Positions 1 to 7,330 are shown, counted from the first letter of the stretch. The stretch: 42,578 nt of DNA from Flagellimonas sediminis (GCF_010500845.1 NZ_JAAAMI010000015.1:1-42578), one strand, 5' to 3'. Numbers and translations: made by a program. Notes: generated by a model not told the origin, from the letters alone.

Positions 1-30
1 CAACACTCAAATAGAATCGATCTTTTTAGT

Positions 31-101
31 GGCTCACGTTCATCCGCCCCACTATGCTCACTTTGGTCCGCCGCGGGTGGCTCACTTTGACCCGCCGAAG
101 G
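31..101. repeat. Three 24-bp tandem repeats, IS21-end-like
   Basis: Three imperfect copies of a unit reading roughly GGCTCACTTTGNCCCGCCG begin at 31, 55 and 79, an exact 24-bp period. Regularly spaced repeats of this kind are known as transposase-binding sites inside the ends of IS21-family elements. No transposase gene is visible, so if an element is present its body lies left of base 1. The last copy ends 8 bp from the stop codon of the neighbouring gene, so that gene's tail may have been altered by the insertion. The repeat structure is seen directly; the IS21 assignment is inference. Confidence 0.5.
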
Positions 102-108
102 TGGTATA

Positions 109-456
109 CTATGCCCGTTTTTTGCAAACATGATCCATGTAACCGTCTCGGTTCTTTTCATGGGTGTTCAAATAATATGCATCACATTCGGTGGTATCGC
201 ATTTGATTGCTTTGGTCATGGTCCGTTCGTAGCGATACAGTGCACCGAGACGGAATTGGTTCTCACGTTGTACCGCTACAAGCTGCTGGTTCCATTGGGG
301 ACTGCCAAGCACCTGCTTTTCCAACAGGATCAGACTTTGCAGTTCCTCGTTGATCAATTCCATGCTTTCGGTCCAATTGCTGATCTCGGCCCTGTCTTTC
401 TTAACGATGATCTGGCTCAGCGATTCATGAAAATAAGGTCGGTTCATGGTGCTCAT
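109..456 (-). CDS. Small helical protein of unknown function
   Basis: A 115-residue, charged, probably mainly helical protein with no signal peptide or membrane segment. I do not recognise the family. The ATG at 456 overlaps the TGA of the GreA/Rnk-like gene (453-872) as ATGA, which fixes this start and suggests translational coupling. A longer open frame to 660 exists but would run inside that gene and has no supporting composition. Three cysteines occur near the C-terminus (KCDTTEC and HVCKKRA). The stop lies 8 bp from the 24-bp repeats, so the natural C-terminus could have been cut or replaced by an insertion. Confidence 0.65.
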   Translation of the reverse strand: MSTMNRPYFHESLSQIIVKKDRAEISNWTESMELINEELQSLILLEKQVLGSPQWNQQLVAVQRENQFRLGALYRYERTMTKAIKCDTTECDAYYLNTHEKNRDGYMDHVCKKRA

Positions 457-872
457 AATACCATATCTAGGTTGATGGATTGGTTTTCCTGTTCTACTTT
501 TTCTATCTGTAACTGTTGGTTTCCCGAAGGGAATTCCCAAACCAGCGAATCCCCTTCCGCATAACCGATCACCGCTGCCCCCATAGGGGTGAGGATGGAA
601 ATATGGTTGTTCTTGACATCGCTGTTGCTCGGCAGTACCAATTTGAATTTTTTGTGCCATCCAGCCTCGGATACGATGGTGACCATGGTATTGAACCGGA
701 TGACATCTTTCGGCATTTCGCCGTCATCCAAGATTTGGGCGGTTTCCATCTCCCCGACCAATTTCTTGACAGAGCTACGTAAGGTGTTGTCCTTGTAATA
801 CCCGGTTAGGTTCATCAACCGCTTGAGCAACACATACTCCTTTTTTTCTATAACTAAATTGCCGTATTTCAT
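453..872 (-). CDS. GreA/GreB-C-terminal (Rnk-like) domain protein
   Basis: A 139-residue protein starting MKYGNLVIEK. Its C-terminal half (about 55-130) fits the FKBP-like GreA/GreB C-terminal domain also found in Rnk, the regulator of nucleoside diphosphate kinase: a DVIRFNTMVTIV strand, then NNHISILTPMGAAVIGYAEGD. In that family the domain binds RNA polymerase at the secondary channel. The long N-terminal Gre coiled coil is absent, so an Rnk-like regulator is more likely than a cleavage factor. It is paralogous to the protein at 3547-4029 and lies 59 bp downstream of glutamate dehydrogenase, probably in the same transcript. Cellular role is inferred only. Confidence 0.8.
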   Translation of the reverse strand: MKYGNLVIEKKEYVLLKRLMNLTGYYKDNTLRSSVKKLVGEMETAQILDDGEMPKDVIRFNTMVTIVSEAGWHKKFKLVLPSNSDVKNNHISILTPMGAAVIGYAEGDSLVWEFPSGNQQLQIEKVEQENQSINLDMVL

Positions 873-931
873 CTTAACATGTATAATATTAGTCCATTAC
901 CTCTTCGCAGATCCTTGTGGGGGCATAACCA

Positions 932-2224
932 TTAAGGGAATATGCCTCTTTGGACATAGGTTTCCTCCAGCCGTTCAATGGCAATGATAAAGGCGGCGGT
1001 CCGCATATCGACCTTTTTGGATTTTGCCTTTTGGGCCACCTTAAAGTAGGATTCCCTCATCTTTTTCTCCAATTTGTCCAATACTTCCTCCAAGGTCCAA
1101 ATTTCACCATTACGGTTCTGCAACCACTCAAAATAGCTACCAATCACCCCGCCGGAGTTGCACAAAATATCGGGAATGATGTCCACGCCCCGCTGTAATA
1201 GAATCTCTTCGGCCTGTACATCGGTCGGTCCGTTGGCACCTTCCGCAATGAGTCCTGCCTTGATGGTATGGGCGTTCTTGACCGTGATCTGGTTGCCCAA
1301 GGCCGCTGGAATGCAAATGTCACAGTCCAATGAGAAAAAATCTCCGTTGTCCATGGGACTGGCCCCTGCAAATCCAAGGATGCTCCCCTTGTTTGCCTTG
1401 GTATAGGCCATAAGGTTCTCTGTGGAAATGCCCTGATCGTTATGGATACTGCCATAGGCATCCTGTACCGCCGTGAGCACTGCACCTTCCCTTTCCAAAA
1501 AATAGGCGGCCCAATACCCCACATTACCGAATCCCTGTACAATGAATTTTTTGCCCTTCAAGTCCGTGTTTTTGGATTCCGCCCAAAACTTGATGGTCAA
1601 ATAGACCCCATAGCCCGTGGCCCTGTCCCTTCCCTCGGAACCTCCGGCCCCAATGGGCTTACCAGTGACCACATGGAGGTTTTTGGAACGTTCGTTGGGG
1701 GATTTTGTGGACATATAGGTATCCAGTATCCAGGCCATGGTCTGCGCATTGGTGTTCACATCGGGAGCGGGAATATCCAACTCGGGTCCGATATTGTCCC
1801 CCAGGGCATAGGTGAACCTTCTGGTGATACGTTGGAGTTCGTCCTGGGAATATTTGGTCGGATCCAATTGGATGCCCCCCTTGGCCCCGCCATAGGGCAA
1901 TCCGGCCAACGATGTTTTCCAGGTCATCCACATGGCCAATGCCCTTGCGGCATCGATATCCACGGTTGGATGATAGCGAAGCCCTCCTTTATAGGGACCC
2001 AAAGCGTTGTTGTGCTGTACCCGATACCCGGTAAAGATTTCCACCTCACCATTGTCCATACGGACCGGAAAATGCACGATGAACTCGCTATTGGTCACCT
2101 CTAGGATCTTGCGAATGTTCTTGTTCAGTTCGATGATGTCGGCCGCATTGTTGAATTGGCGCATGACATTGTCCAACATGCCCTGTTTGGGCTGTTTTTT
2201 TTCAGATGTTATCGTTGTTGTCAT
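932..2224 (-). CDS. gdhA: Glutamate dehydrogenase (Glu/Leu/Phe/Val family)
   Basis: A 430-residue cytosolic enzyme expected to convert glutamate reversibly to 2-oxoglutarate and ammonia with NAD(P). The N-terminal ELFV dimerisation domain carries KGGLRYHP and the catalytic-lysine signature PYGGAKGGI. The Rossmann domain has the GFGNVG dinucleotide loop, and the late motif EGANGPT is also typical. Length matches the short bacterial hexameric type. ATG at 2224 is the natural start. A GGACC-GAA-GGTCC hairpin (2241-2253) lies just upstream. It is followed by a Gre/Rnk-like gene and preceded by a 51-residue Cys-rich gene on the same strand, all downstream of a sigma-54 promoter at about 4120, which would suit nitrogen control. 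Cofactor preference cannot be read with certainty. Confidence 0.95.
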   Translation of the reverse strand: MTTTITSEKKQPKQGMLDNVMRQFNNAADIIELNKNIRKILEVTNSEFIVHFPVRMDNGEVEIFTGYRVQHNNALGPYKGGLRYHPTVDIDAARALAMWMTWKTSLAGLPYGGAKGGIQLDPTKYSQDELQRITRRFTYALGDNIGPELDIPAPDVNTNAQTMAWILDTYMSTKSPNERSKNLHVVTGKPIGAGGSEGRDRATGYGVYLTIKFWAESKNTDLKGKKFIVQGFGNVGYWAAYFLEREGAVLTAVQDAYGSIHNDQGISTENLMAYTKANKGSILGFAGASPMDNGDFFSLDCDICIPAALGNQITVKNAHTIKAGLIAEGANGPTDVQAEEILLQRGVDIIPDILCNSGGVIGSYFEWLQNRNGEIWTLEEVLDKLEKKMRESYFKVAQKAKSKKVDMRTAAFIIAIERLEETYVQRGIFP

Positions 2225-2240
2225 TGTTGAAAATTAAACG

Positions 2241-2253
2241 GACCTTCGGTCCA
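2241..2253 (-). other. Short hairpin upstream of gdhA
   Basis: GGACC-GAA-GGTCC forms a perfect 5-bp stem with a 3-base loop, followed on the minus strand by a T-rich tract. It sits between the 51-residue Cys-rich gene and gdhA. It could be a weak terminator, an attenuator or an mRNA processing site; the stem is too short to be sure. Confidence 0.35.
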
Positions 2254-2265
2254 TTGTTTGTTGAT

Positions 2266-2421
2266 TTACATTTCATCGGTGACCATAATGGCCGGTTCCC
2301 TGGAATCGTCCAATCGATGGACATATTCATTGCAAACCAGGGTCTTGGTTTTGTCCGTGTTCAACGAGCAATCGTCAAGGTACAGACACGTTGTGCACAA
2401 ACTGCGGATGATCTCTTTCAT
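2266..2421 (-). CDS. 51-residue Cys4 small protein
   Basis: A small frame beginning MKEIIRSLCTTCLYLDDCSL and ending in a TAA at 2266-2268. It holds four cysteines in a C-x2-C-x5-C-x12-C arrangement within the first 30 residues, then an acidic tail. The spacing suggests a zinc knuckle or a small Fe-S site, but I do not recognise the family. It fills most of the gap between the membrane sensor gene (stop at 2463) and gdhA (start at 2224) on the same strand, and an AGGAGA lies about 20 bases before the ATG. A real gene is likely because of the Cys pattern and exact fit; function is unknown. Confidence 0.6.
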   Translation of the reverse strand: MKEIIRSLCTTCLYLDDCSLNTDKTKTLVCNEYVHRLDDSREPAIMVTDEM

Positions 2422-2462
2422 GTGGTATATGTTTTATTTTATCTCTCCTAGGTTTTCAATGG

Positions 2463-3050
2463 TCAGTTCCAATGGATGGGTTGGAATATCTTGACAGGAT
2501 AAAAGATCAAGAGCATGATGCAAATGGCAATGATTACCAGGAACACCACTTCCAAATTGGACAACATCCGGTTCACACCCAAGGTTTTTTCAGATAGCTC
2601 GGTCAGTCTGTTCCCTTGGTCCAACTGGATCTGCTCCAGCCCATCCAAGGTTTGCCCTATTCTTTGCAATTGGGCCAGGGCGGGTTCCCTATCCTTTAGG
2701 TCCAGGGCAGAAAACTGCTGTCGCAGTTCCCCCAGCAGCCGGGCCTCCTCCCGAGTCAATTGGGTTTGCGCAAAATCCCCCAAGAGGCCGTCGATACGTC
2801 CTTGGGGATGGTAGGTATCAAATTGCTGCTGTTCCCCGATAAGATCCAATGCCATTTTATGGACATGGTTCTGCAACTGATAGATATAGTCCTGTACCAC
2901 GATACGGTCCACATAAATGGATTTTACGGATTGTTCAATGGTCGAAAAATGTCGCCGATCCATGAGGTTGGACCCAAGGACCAGTCCAAAGGCGACACTC
3001 AAGATCAGACCAACCTGTATCCGTTGTTTGACTGAAAGTTTTGCAATCAT
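2463..3050 (-). CDS. Four-helix-bundle membrane sensor lacking output domain
   Basis: A 195-residue protein with a basic start, a transmembrane helix at about 11-28, an extracytoplasmic helical region rich in Gln and Leu (about 30-160), and a second transmembrane helix at about 166-185. This layout matches the 4HB_MCP ligand-binding module of chemoreceptors. However, no HAMP, kinase or methyl-accepting domain follows: the protein stops ten residues after the second helix. It may signal through a partner such as the histidine kinase at 5589-6677, which itself has no membrane segment; that pairing is inference. It is in the same leftward gene run as gdhA and the Gre/Rnk-like genes. Confidence 0.65.
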   Translation of the reverse strand: MIAKLSVKQRIQVGLILSVAFGLVLGSNLMDRRHFSTIEQSVKSIYVDRIVVQDYIYQLQNHVHKMALDLIGEQQQFDTYHPQGRIDGLLGDFAQTQLTREEARLLGELRQQFSALDLKDREPALAQLQRIGQTLDGLEQIQLDQGNRLTELSEKTLGVNRMLSNLEVVFLVIIAICIMLLIFYPVKIFQPIHWN

Positions 3051-3100
3051 GGCTATAAAGGTTTTATTCGTTCAAAATTTGTGCTGTCCAATACTGAAAA

Positions 3101-3155
3101 TCCACCCGGTCTCCGACACTACCTGAGCTAAACTAACTTTGGGATTCCGGGTGGA
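3101..3155. repeat. 55-bp inverted repeat with 9-bp arms
   Basis: TCCACCCGG at 3101-3109 is the exact reverse complement of CCGGGTGGA at 3147-3155, with 37 bases between. On the minus strand the right arm is followed by TTTTC, so it may act as a terminator or a structured leader between the secreted-protein gene (stop at 3185) and the membrane-sensor gene (start at 3050). The interior, read on the minus strand, contains TAGCTCAGGTAG, which resembles a tRNA D-arm, but no cloverleaf can be folded around it. Confidence 0.5.
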
Positions 3156-3184
3156 CCACATCAATCAACTAACCGGTCTTCAAT

Positions 3185-3550
3185 TCATTTTACGGCCAAC
3201 AGTTCACCGGATTCCATGGCATGTTCAAATTCGGCCCCTATCTGGGCATGGCTGCCAAAAAATCGTCTACCATCGGCGCGTTTGATCTTTATCTTGGTAC
3301 GGCCGTCCCTGCGTTCCTTGATCGACACTACGGTTACCCTCTCACCGATCAAGCGTTTGAAATCGGCAATGCCTCCTTTCTTGATGATAAAATTGGCCCT
3401 GGGAAAATCAATGTACCGGTATTGGGCCGATTCGGGCTTGCCTATTTCAAGGACGTCGCCCACATTGACCTCCAAACGGGCCGGAATTGAAGTATCTTGG
3501 GCACTCAACAGGCCCGTACTGAACAAAAGGACAATTACATATTTGATCAT
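3185..3550 (-). CDS. Secreted protein of unknown function
   Basis: A 121-residue protein with a clear Sec signal peptide (MIKYVIVLLFSTGLLSA, cut probably before QDT). The mature part is beta-rich and basic: an EVNVGDVLEIG strand, then repeated short strands ending in KIKIKRADGRRFF. The alternating pattern suggests a small beta-barrel such as an SH3-like fold, but I do not recognise the family. Its ATG at 3550 overlaps the stop of the Gre/Rnk-like gene (3547-4029) by 4 bases, so the two are co-transcribed and probably translationally coupled. This places it as second gene after the sigma-54 promoter. Confidence 0.7.
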   Translation of the reverse strand: MIKYVIVLLFSTGLLSAQDTSIPARLEVNVGDVLEIGKPESAQYRYIDFPRANFIIKKGGIADFKRLIGERVTVVSIKERRDGRTKIKIKRADGRRFFGSHAQIGAEFEHAMESGELLAVK

Positions 3551-4029
3551 ATCATATCAATTTTGGGTTCTTTGTTTTTTCGAGGGTCCACCACCATATT
3601 CCTCAAATCCGCATCCGAAATGGAAAGACGCATCCTTCCGGGGCCCTGTACCACATTTTCAATGAGCAAGGATCTTTGGTTGCCCGGCAGGCCGTGGGAA
3701 ATCCTATCGCCTTTGGAAAATCCGATCAGGGAGGCTCCCAATCCACTGATGACCGAAATGTGGTCTTCTTTGGCATCGATCTCATTGGGGGGCACCAGAC
3801 GGAAAGAACGGCGTTGACCCGAATAATCAACAATGGTAACCATAGAATACAGCCCGATAACGTCGGAAGGCACCTGACCTTTGTCCATCACTATGGCATT
3901 GTCCAGATTTTTTTCCAATGTTTCCAACACATACTGATGGGCATAGTCTTCCAACAATGGGTTCCCTTTCAAGAACTTTCTGGTCATCAAAAACTCGTTC
4001 TTTTCAAAAATGAGGTTTCCATATTTCAT
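3547..4029 (-). CDS. GreA/GreB-C-terminal (Rnk-like) domain protein, second copy
   Basis: A 160-residue paralogue of the 453-872 product. It shares the MKYGNL start, the PSDVIGLYSMVTIVDY strand, and the HISVISGLGASLIGFSKGD segment of the Gre C-terminal domain, followed by a basic 25-residue tail that the other copy lacks. It is first in the transcript expected from the sigma-54 promoter at 4112-4130, giving a leader of about 75 bases. As for other Rnk-like proteins, a role at the RNA polymerase secondary channel is plausible but unproven. The two paralogues bracket one gene run, which argues for a common physiological response. Confidence 0.8.
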   Translation of the reverse strand: MKYGNLIFEKNEFLMTRKFLKGNPLLEDYAHQYVLETLEKNLDNAIVMDKGQVPSDVIGLYSMVTIVDYSGQRRSFRLVPPNEIDAKEDHISVISGLGASLIGFSKGDRISHGLPGNQRSLLIENVVQGPGRMRLSISDADLRNMVVDPRKNKEPKIDMI

Positions 4030-4111
4030 AAGCGTACTTGATTACCGTTTAACCTTTTCCGTGCCTTCAGGATAACTTCCATTTCACGATGGGCATCTTT
4101 TGGCATACAAG

Positions 4112-4130
4112 GAGCAAAGTCTATGCCCAA
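4112..4130 (-). promoter_or_regulatory. Sigma-54 (-24/-12) promoter
   Basis: On the minus strand the sequence reads GGCATAGACTTTGC, giving the obligatory GG-N10-GC spacing (GG at 4127-4126, GC at 4115-4114) with GGCA and TTTGC matching the consensus TGGCACG-N4-TTGC well. Transcription would start near 4102 and run into the Gre/Rnk-like gene at 4029. The gene immediately upstream encodes an NtrC-type sigma-54 activator, which strengthens the call. Confidence 0.75.
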
Positions 4131-4216
4131 GAATGACATAAACAACTTGAAACCATTCAAGTTTCTGAAAAACAGCTATTTAATATTTTATTTAAATATG
4201 GAAGAAATCAAAGAAA

Positions 4217-4246
4217 TGGGGAATATTTCCCCAGTTGGGGAATATT
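4217..4246. promoter_or_regulatory. Candidate enhancer sites for the NtrC-type activator
   Basis: A perfect dyad TGGGGAA-TAT-TTCCCCA (4217-4233) is followed 19 bp on by a second GGGGAATATT (4237-4246). The pair lies about 90-120 bp upstream of the -24 element at 4127, the usual distance for activator sites of sigma-54 promoters, and directly after the stop codon of the activator gene. I therefore propose these as its binding sites. Confidence 0.6.
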
Positions 4247-4254
4247 GCACCAAC

Positions 4255-5586
4255 TCAATCCAGCTTGTCACGGAGGGTTTTACGATCGATTTGCAAAATT
4301 TCTGCAGCCTTGCTCTTGTTTCCCTGGGTATGGTCCAATACTCTTTTTATGTATTGCCTTTCCATCTCCCGGAGTGGAAGAAAGGGTGTTTCGGGAAAAT
4401 CAATCTGAAATTTGAGGTTGGTCGGTAGGTCCTTTACATCGATTTGGCCATCGGACATGATGACCGCACGTTGCACAACGTTTTCCAGTTCCCTAATATT
4501 TCCTGGCCACCCATAGCGTTCCAGGATTTTCAGGGCTTCAGGGCTTATGCGCAAAAGACGGTCCTTGTATTCCACACCATATTTGTGAAGAAAACGATCT
4601 ACCAAAAGAGGGATGTCCGACTTACGTTCCCTAAGCGGGGGAACATTGATCTCCACAACGGTCAGCCGGTAATAGAGGTCTTCCCGGAACTGTTTGTTAG
4701 CTATGGCTTCCACCAGGTCGACATTGGTTGCCGCCACGATCCGTATCTCCACTTTTTCAGTTCTTCGTGAACCTACCTTGGTAATTTCCTTTTCCTGCAG
4801 GGCCCTAAGCAGTTTGGTCTGGACCGCGAGGCAAGCCGATCCTATTTCGTCCAGAAACAACGTTCCCCCTGATGCCGCTTGAAAAAAACCATTTCGGTTC
4901 TCATTGGCCCCTGTAAAGGCTCCTTTGACATACCCGAACAGCTCTGCCTCTTGGAGGTTCTCCGGAATGGCCCCACAATTGACGGCCACAAACGGACCTT
5001 TGGCAAAAGCCCCGGAATAATGGATTGCCCTGGCCACTAACTCCTTCCCCGTACCGCTTTCTCCACGAATGAGTACGGTTGCCCGATTGTTCTTGACCCT
5101 GTCAATGATATTGTTGATTTGGTGAAAAGCCTTGGAATCCCCGACCATTTCCCGAAAGACGGGAACCGATTTGTCGACCTGGGGCGTCTTCACGACCGGT
5201 TCATTTACTTTTGGTCTATGGGCCAATGCCTTCTCCACAGCCGACTTGAGTTCCTCCATGGTAAAGGGTTTGGTCAGATAATCCACGGCACCGGATCTAA
5301 GGACCTCAAGGGCTCCGTCCACCGAGGGATAGCCCGTGAGCACCAGTTTCGGCATCTTTGGATAATGTTCATTGGCGTACTTCAGCAATTGTAGACCATC
5401 CACTTCGGGCATCTGGATATCGGTGATCAAAAGATCGATGGCACCGTCCTTTAGAATGAACAAGGCCTCCTTAACGGAAATAGCCTTGTAGGCATGGTAC
5501 TCGAGACCTTTCAACTGCCTGGACAATAGCTCCAATATTCCTGTATCGTCATCAACCACCAAAATATTCTCCCTATGAAGCGCCAT
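4255..5586 (-). CDS. NtrC-family sigma-54-dependent response regulator
   Basis: A 443-residue cytosolic activator. Domains in order: a receiver (about 6-120; acidic pocket DDD at 12-14, phospho-acceptor D56 in LLITDIQMP, K106), an AAA+ sigma-54 interaction domain (about 147-375) with Walker A GESGTGKE (175-182), the sigma-54 contact loop GAFTGA (222-227), Walker B TLFLDEIG and the arginine-rich YYRLTV region, then a Fis-type helix-turn-helix at the C-terminus (NKSKAAEILQIDRKTL). It follows the histidine kinase gene with a 2-base gap. The sigma-54 promoter and dyad sites directly downstream suggest it switches on the 4029-to-109 gene run. The signal sensed is unknown. Confidence 0.93.
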   Translation of the reverse strand: MALHRENILVVDDDTGILELLSRQLKGLEYHAYKAISVKEALFILKDGAIDLLITDIQMPEVDGLQLLKYANEHYPKMPKLVLTGYPSVDGALEVLRSGAVDYLTKPFTMEELKSAVEKALAHRPKVNEPVVKTPQVDKSVPVFREMVGDSKAFHQINNIIDRVKNNRATVLIRGESGTGKELVARAIHYSGAFAKGPFVAVNCGAIPENLQEAELFGYVKGAFTGANENRNGFFQAASGGTLFLDEIGSACLAVQTKLLRALQEKEITKVGSRRTEKVEIRIVAATNVDLVEAIANKQFREDLYYRLTVVEINVPPLRERKSDIPLLVDRFLHKYGVEYKDRLLRISPEALKILERYGWPGNIRELENVVQRAVIMSDGQIDVKDLPTNLKFQIDFPETPFLPLREMERQYIKRVLDHTQGNKSKAAEILQIDRKTLRDKLD

Positions 5587-5588
5587 GC

Positions 5589-6677
5589 CTATACTTTTGG
5601 AAATGTTAGGACAAATATAGTTCCTTTGGGTCTATTGGGTCTATGGATTATGTTTCCCTTGTAGCTTCGGACAATCCCATGGACAACGCTAAGGCCTAGC
5701 CCTGTACCTTCTCCAAGGGGTTTGGTGGTATAAAACGGTTCAAAAACACGATCGGCTTGGCTTGGGGCTATCCCTTGCCCCTGATCTGCGATTTGAATCA
5801 CGGTTTCCCTCTCCGAATCATCCATATCAATCGTGATGGTACCCTTTTCTGGGGAATAATAGGCCGCGTTCATGATCAAGTTGAAAAATACCTGTGTCAA
5901 TTGGACCGAATTGGCCTGAATAAGGACCGGACCACGGGTATCGGATTTGACCACTTTCAACTTCTTGTCCTTCAGGGAGGGGCCCAATAGGCGTAGGACG
6001 TTGTCCACGATACCGTTCAACTCGATGAGCTCCATTTCCTGGGGCATCTCACAGGTGAAGAACATGAGTTTTTTGACAATTTCGCGACTGAATATGGCAT
6101 TGTCCCTGATCTTTTGAAGGTCCCTTTTGGCCTGTTGATCATCGGTACTTTCCATCAACAATTCGGCAAAGCCCAAAATGTTGGCCAATGGTGTATTGAG
6201 TTCATGGGCTATCCCAGCAGTGATTTCTCCCATAATGTGGAACCTATCGGCACGCTCCATTTGTCTTTTTGTCTCTTCCTCAGCATCCCGGATCTGTTTT
6301 CGTTCCATTAAACTCCCAACCGCAAGACTGATATTGTTGAGCAAGGTACGCTCCTCCTCCAAAAAATCGTTGTCTGAAAACTTTGGGCGGGGATAGCCTA
6401 CTGTAATATAACCTTCCGAATTATTGAACAATTTAACCTCGGCAGTCAATGCTACCATATCCTTGTGGAAATTTTCGGTGCCCACCTGATATTCCCCAAC
6501 GGATAGATATGCTTCCGCCACATCACTATATTGCCATCCCCGTTTCAAACAATAAGCGATGGCCTCCAAGGAGGCTTCCAACTGGTCATAATTGGAATTA
6601 ACGATAATGGAGGTTACTTCGTACAAACAGGTCAGTTCCTTGACACGTTCCTTTAATTTTTGTTCCGTATTTGTCAT
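5589..6677 (-). CDS. Cytosolic histidine kinase
   Basis: A 362-residue kinase starting at MTNTEQKLKERV; the open frame extends 16 codons further but the ATG at 6677 gives a better-composed start. An N-terminal coiled coil and a GAF-like sensor region (about 5-125) are followed by a HisKA domain with phospho-acceptor H158 in AGIAHELNTPLAN and a HATPase_c domain with an N box (NLIMNAAYYS), G1 (DQGQGIA), F and G2 (GEGTGLGLSVV). No transmembrane helix is present, so input is cytosolic or comes via a partner protein. It is co-transcribed with the sigma-54 activator. It starts 275 bp from the divergent copper-uptake operon. Confidence 0.92.
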   Translation of the reverse strand: MTNTEQKLKERVKELTCLYEVTSIIVNSNYDQLEASLEAIAYCLKRGWQYSDVAEAYLSVGEYQVGTENFHKDMVALTAEVKLFNNSEGYITVGYPRPKFSDNDFLEEERTLLNNISLAVGSLMERKQIRDAEEETKRQMERADRFHIMGEITAGIAHELNTPLANILGFAELLMESTDDQQAKRDLQKIRDNAIFSREIVKKLMFFTCEMPQEMELIELNGIVDNVLRLLGPSLKDKKLKVVKSDTRGPVLIQANSVQLTQVFFNLIMNAAYYSPEKGTITIDMDDSERETVIQIADQGQGIAPSQADRVFEPFYTTKPLGEGTGLGLSVVHGIVRSYKGNIIHRPNRPKGTIFVLTFPKV

Positions 6678-6884
6678 AGATGGATACGATCGTTTCTGTT
6701 GAAAATGGCTATGGACACCTCGCATTGGATCAGCTCTTTAAGTAAAGACTTCATGAATGCCCAAACACCATACTGTAACAAAGGTACGGCAAGATTGGGG
6801 AAGCCCATCCCTGTCCCTATCAATTGGTGACCGAAATGATTTTGGGATATTGCAGAAGGTAGCATACAATAAAATCCGAAAAAA

Positions 6885-6898
6885 AGATATTTTTATCC
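6885..6898. promoter_or_regulatory. Rrf2-type operator motif before copper-uptake operon
   Basis: The minus strand reads GGATAAAAATATCT, a variant of the motif found before two Rrf2-linked genes (GGATAAATTTGTCC at 19745, GGACAATTTTGTCC at 20257). It lies 6 bp upstream of a Crp/Fnr-like dyad, in the same arrangement as at 10969-11001 before the nos operon. Confidence 0.5.
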
Positions 6899-6903
6899 TA
6901 TTT

Positions 6904-6917
6904 ATGACAATTGTCAT
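6904..6917. promoter_or_regulatory. Crp/Fnr-like dyad and promoter of copper-uptake operon
   Basis: ATGACAATTGTCAT is a perfect 14-bp palindrome. A TATTTTTG that fits the Bacteroidota -7 box TAnnTTTG starts at 6940, 29.5 bp from the dyad centre. The dyad before the nos operon (10988-11001) stands exactly the same distance from its own -7 box. That geometry suits a class II activator of the Crp/Fnr family bound near -41. An alternative box TACCTTTA begins at 6934, with TTG 20 bp upstream of it. No Crp/Fnr gene lies in this window. Confidence 0.55.
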
Positions 6918-6952
6918 GGACCTCTCCATTTCCTACCTTTATTTTTGTTCAC

Positions 6953-7330
6953 ATGAAGCGCATGGTAATTCTTTTGGTCGCACTCACCATGTTGGTCAAG
7001 CCCCTTTGGCCGATTATGGAATATGTGAACAATTACGATTACATCGCGAACGTACTATGCGAGAACAAGGACAAACCGCAACTTCAATGCAACGGCAAAT
7101 GCTACCTCGCCAAACTATTGGAGCAGGAGCAGAACGATCAAGACAAAAACCCCTTTGGGGAACAAAGGTCCAAGGCGGAAGTACAACATGTCGTCTACTT
7201 TGAGTCCATGTCACAAATAGATCTTGGACGCCAAACAACTATAGCTACCAAGAACAGTACATTTTATTATCAAGGAATGATTGTTCTACTCTTAACGGCA
7301 GACATTACCCATCCCCCAGAATTGACCTGA
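6953..7330 (+). CDS. Small Cys-motif membrane or exported protein
   Basis: A 125-residue protein with a hydrophobic N-terminus (MVILLVALTMLVKPLWPI) that is either a signal peptide or an anchor, then a conserved-looking cysteine cluster C36-x9-C46-x3-C50 in CENKDKPQLQCNGKCYL, and a second hydrophobic stretch near 105-117 (GMIVLLLTADI). The CNGKC type of motif is common in short Bacteroidota proteins encoded beside TonB-dependent metal receptors; no function is established. Being first in the operon with a copper-type receptor, it may bind or shuttle copper. Start is ATG at 6953 or, if transcription begins near 6953, ATG at 6962. Confidence 0.7.
   Translation: MKRMVILLVALTMLVKPLWPIMEYVNNYDYIANVLCENKDKPQLQCNGKCYLAKLLEQEQNDQDKNPFGEQRSKAEVQHVVYFESMSQIDLGRQTTIATKNSTFYYQGMIVLLLTADITHPPELT

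Noticed and set aside
457..660. Longer frame for the left-most minus-strand gene
   Set aside because: It would overlap most of the GreA/Rnk-like gene; its extra residues are low-grade composition and the ATGA overlap at 456 is a better start.
1442..2104. Long plus-strand frame opposite gdhA
   Set aside because: It is antisense to a clear glutamate dehydrogenase and its product has no recognisable motif.
2422..2460. Sigma-54 promoter before the Cys4 gene (TTGGAACTGACCATTGA)
   Set aside because: The GG-to-TG distance is one base off and the GC of the -12 element is missing.
3110..3146. tRNA-like segment (TAGCTCAGGTAG on the minus strand)
   Set aside because: No acceptor stem, anticodon arm or T-arm can be folded around it; only the outer 9-bp inverted repeat is solid.
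4123..4428. Plus-strand frame across the sigma-54 promoter region
   Set aside because: Half of it lies opposite the activator gene and the rest covers the promoter and dyad sites.
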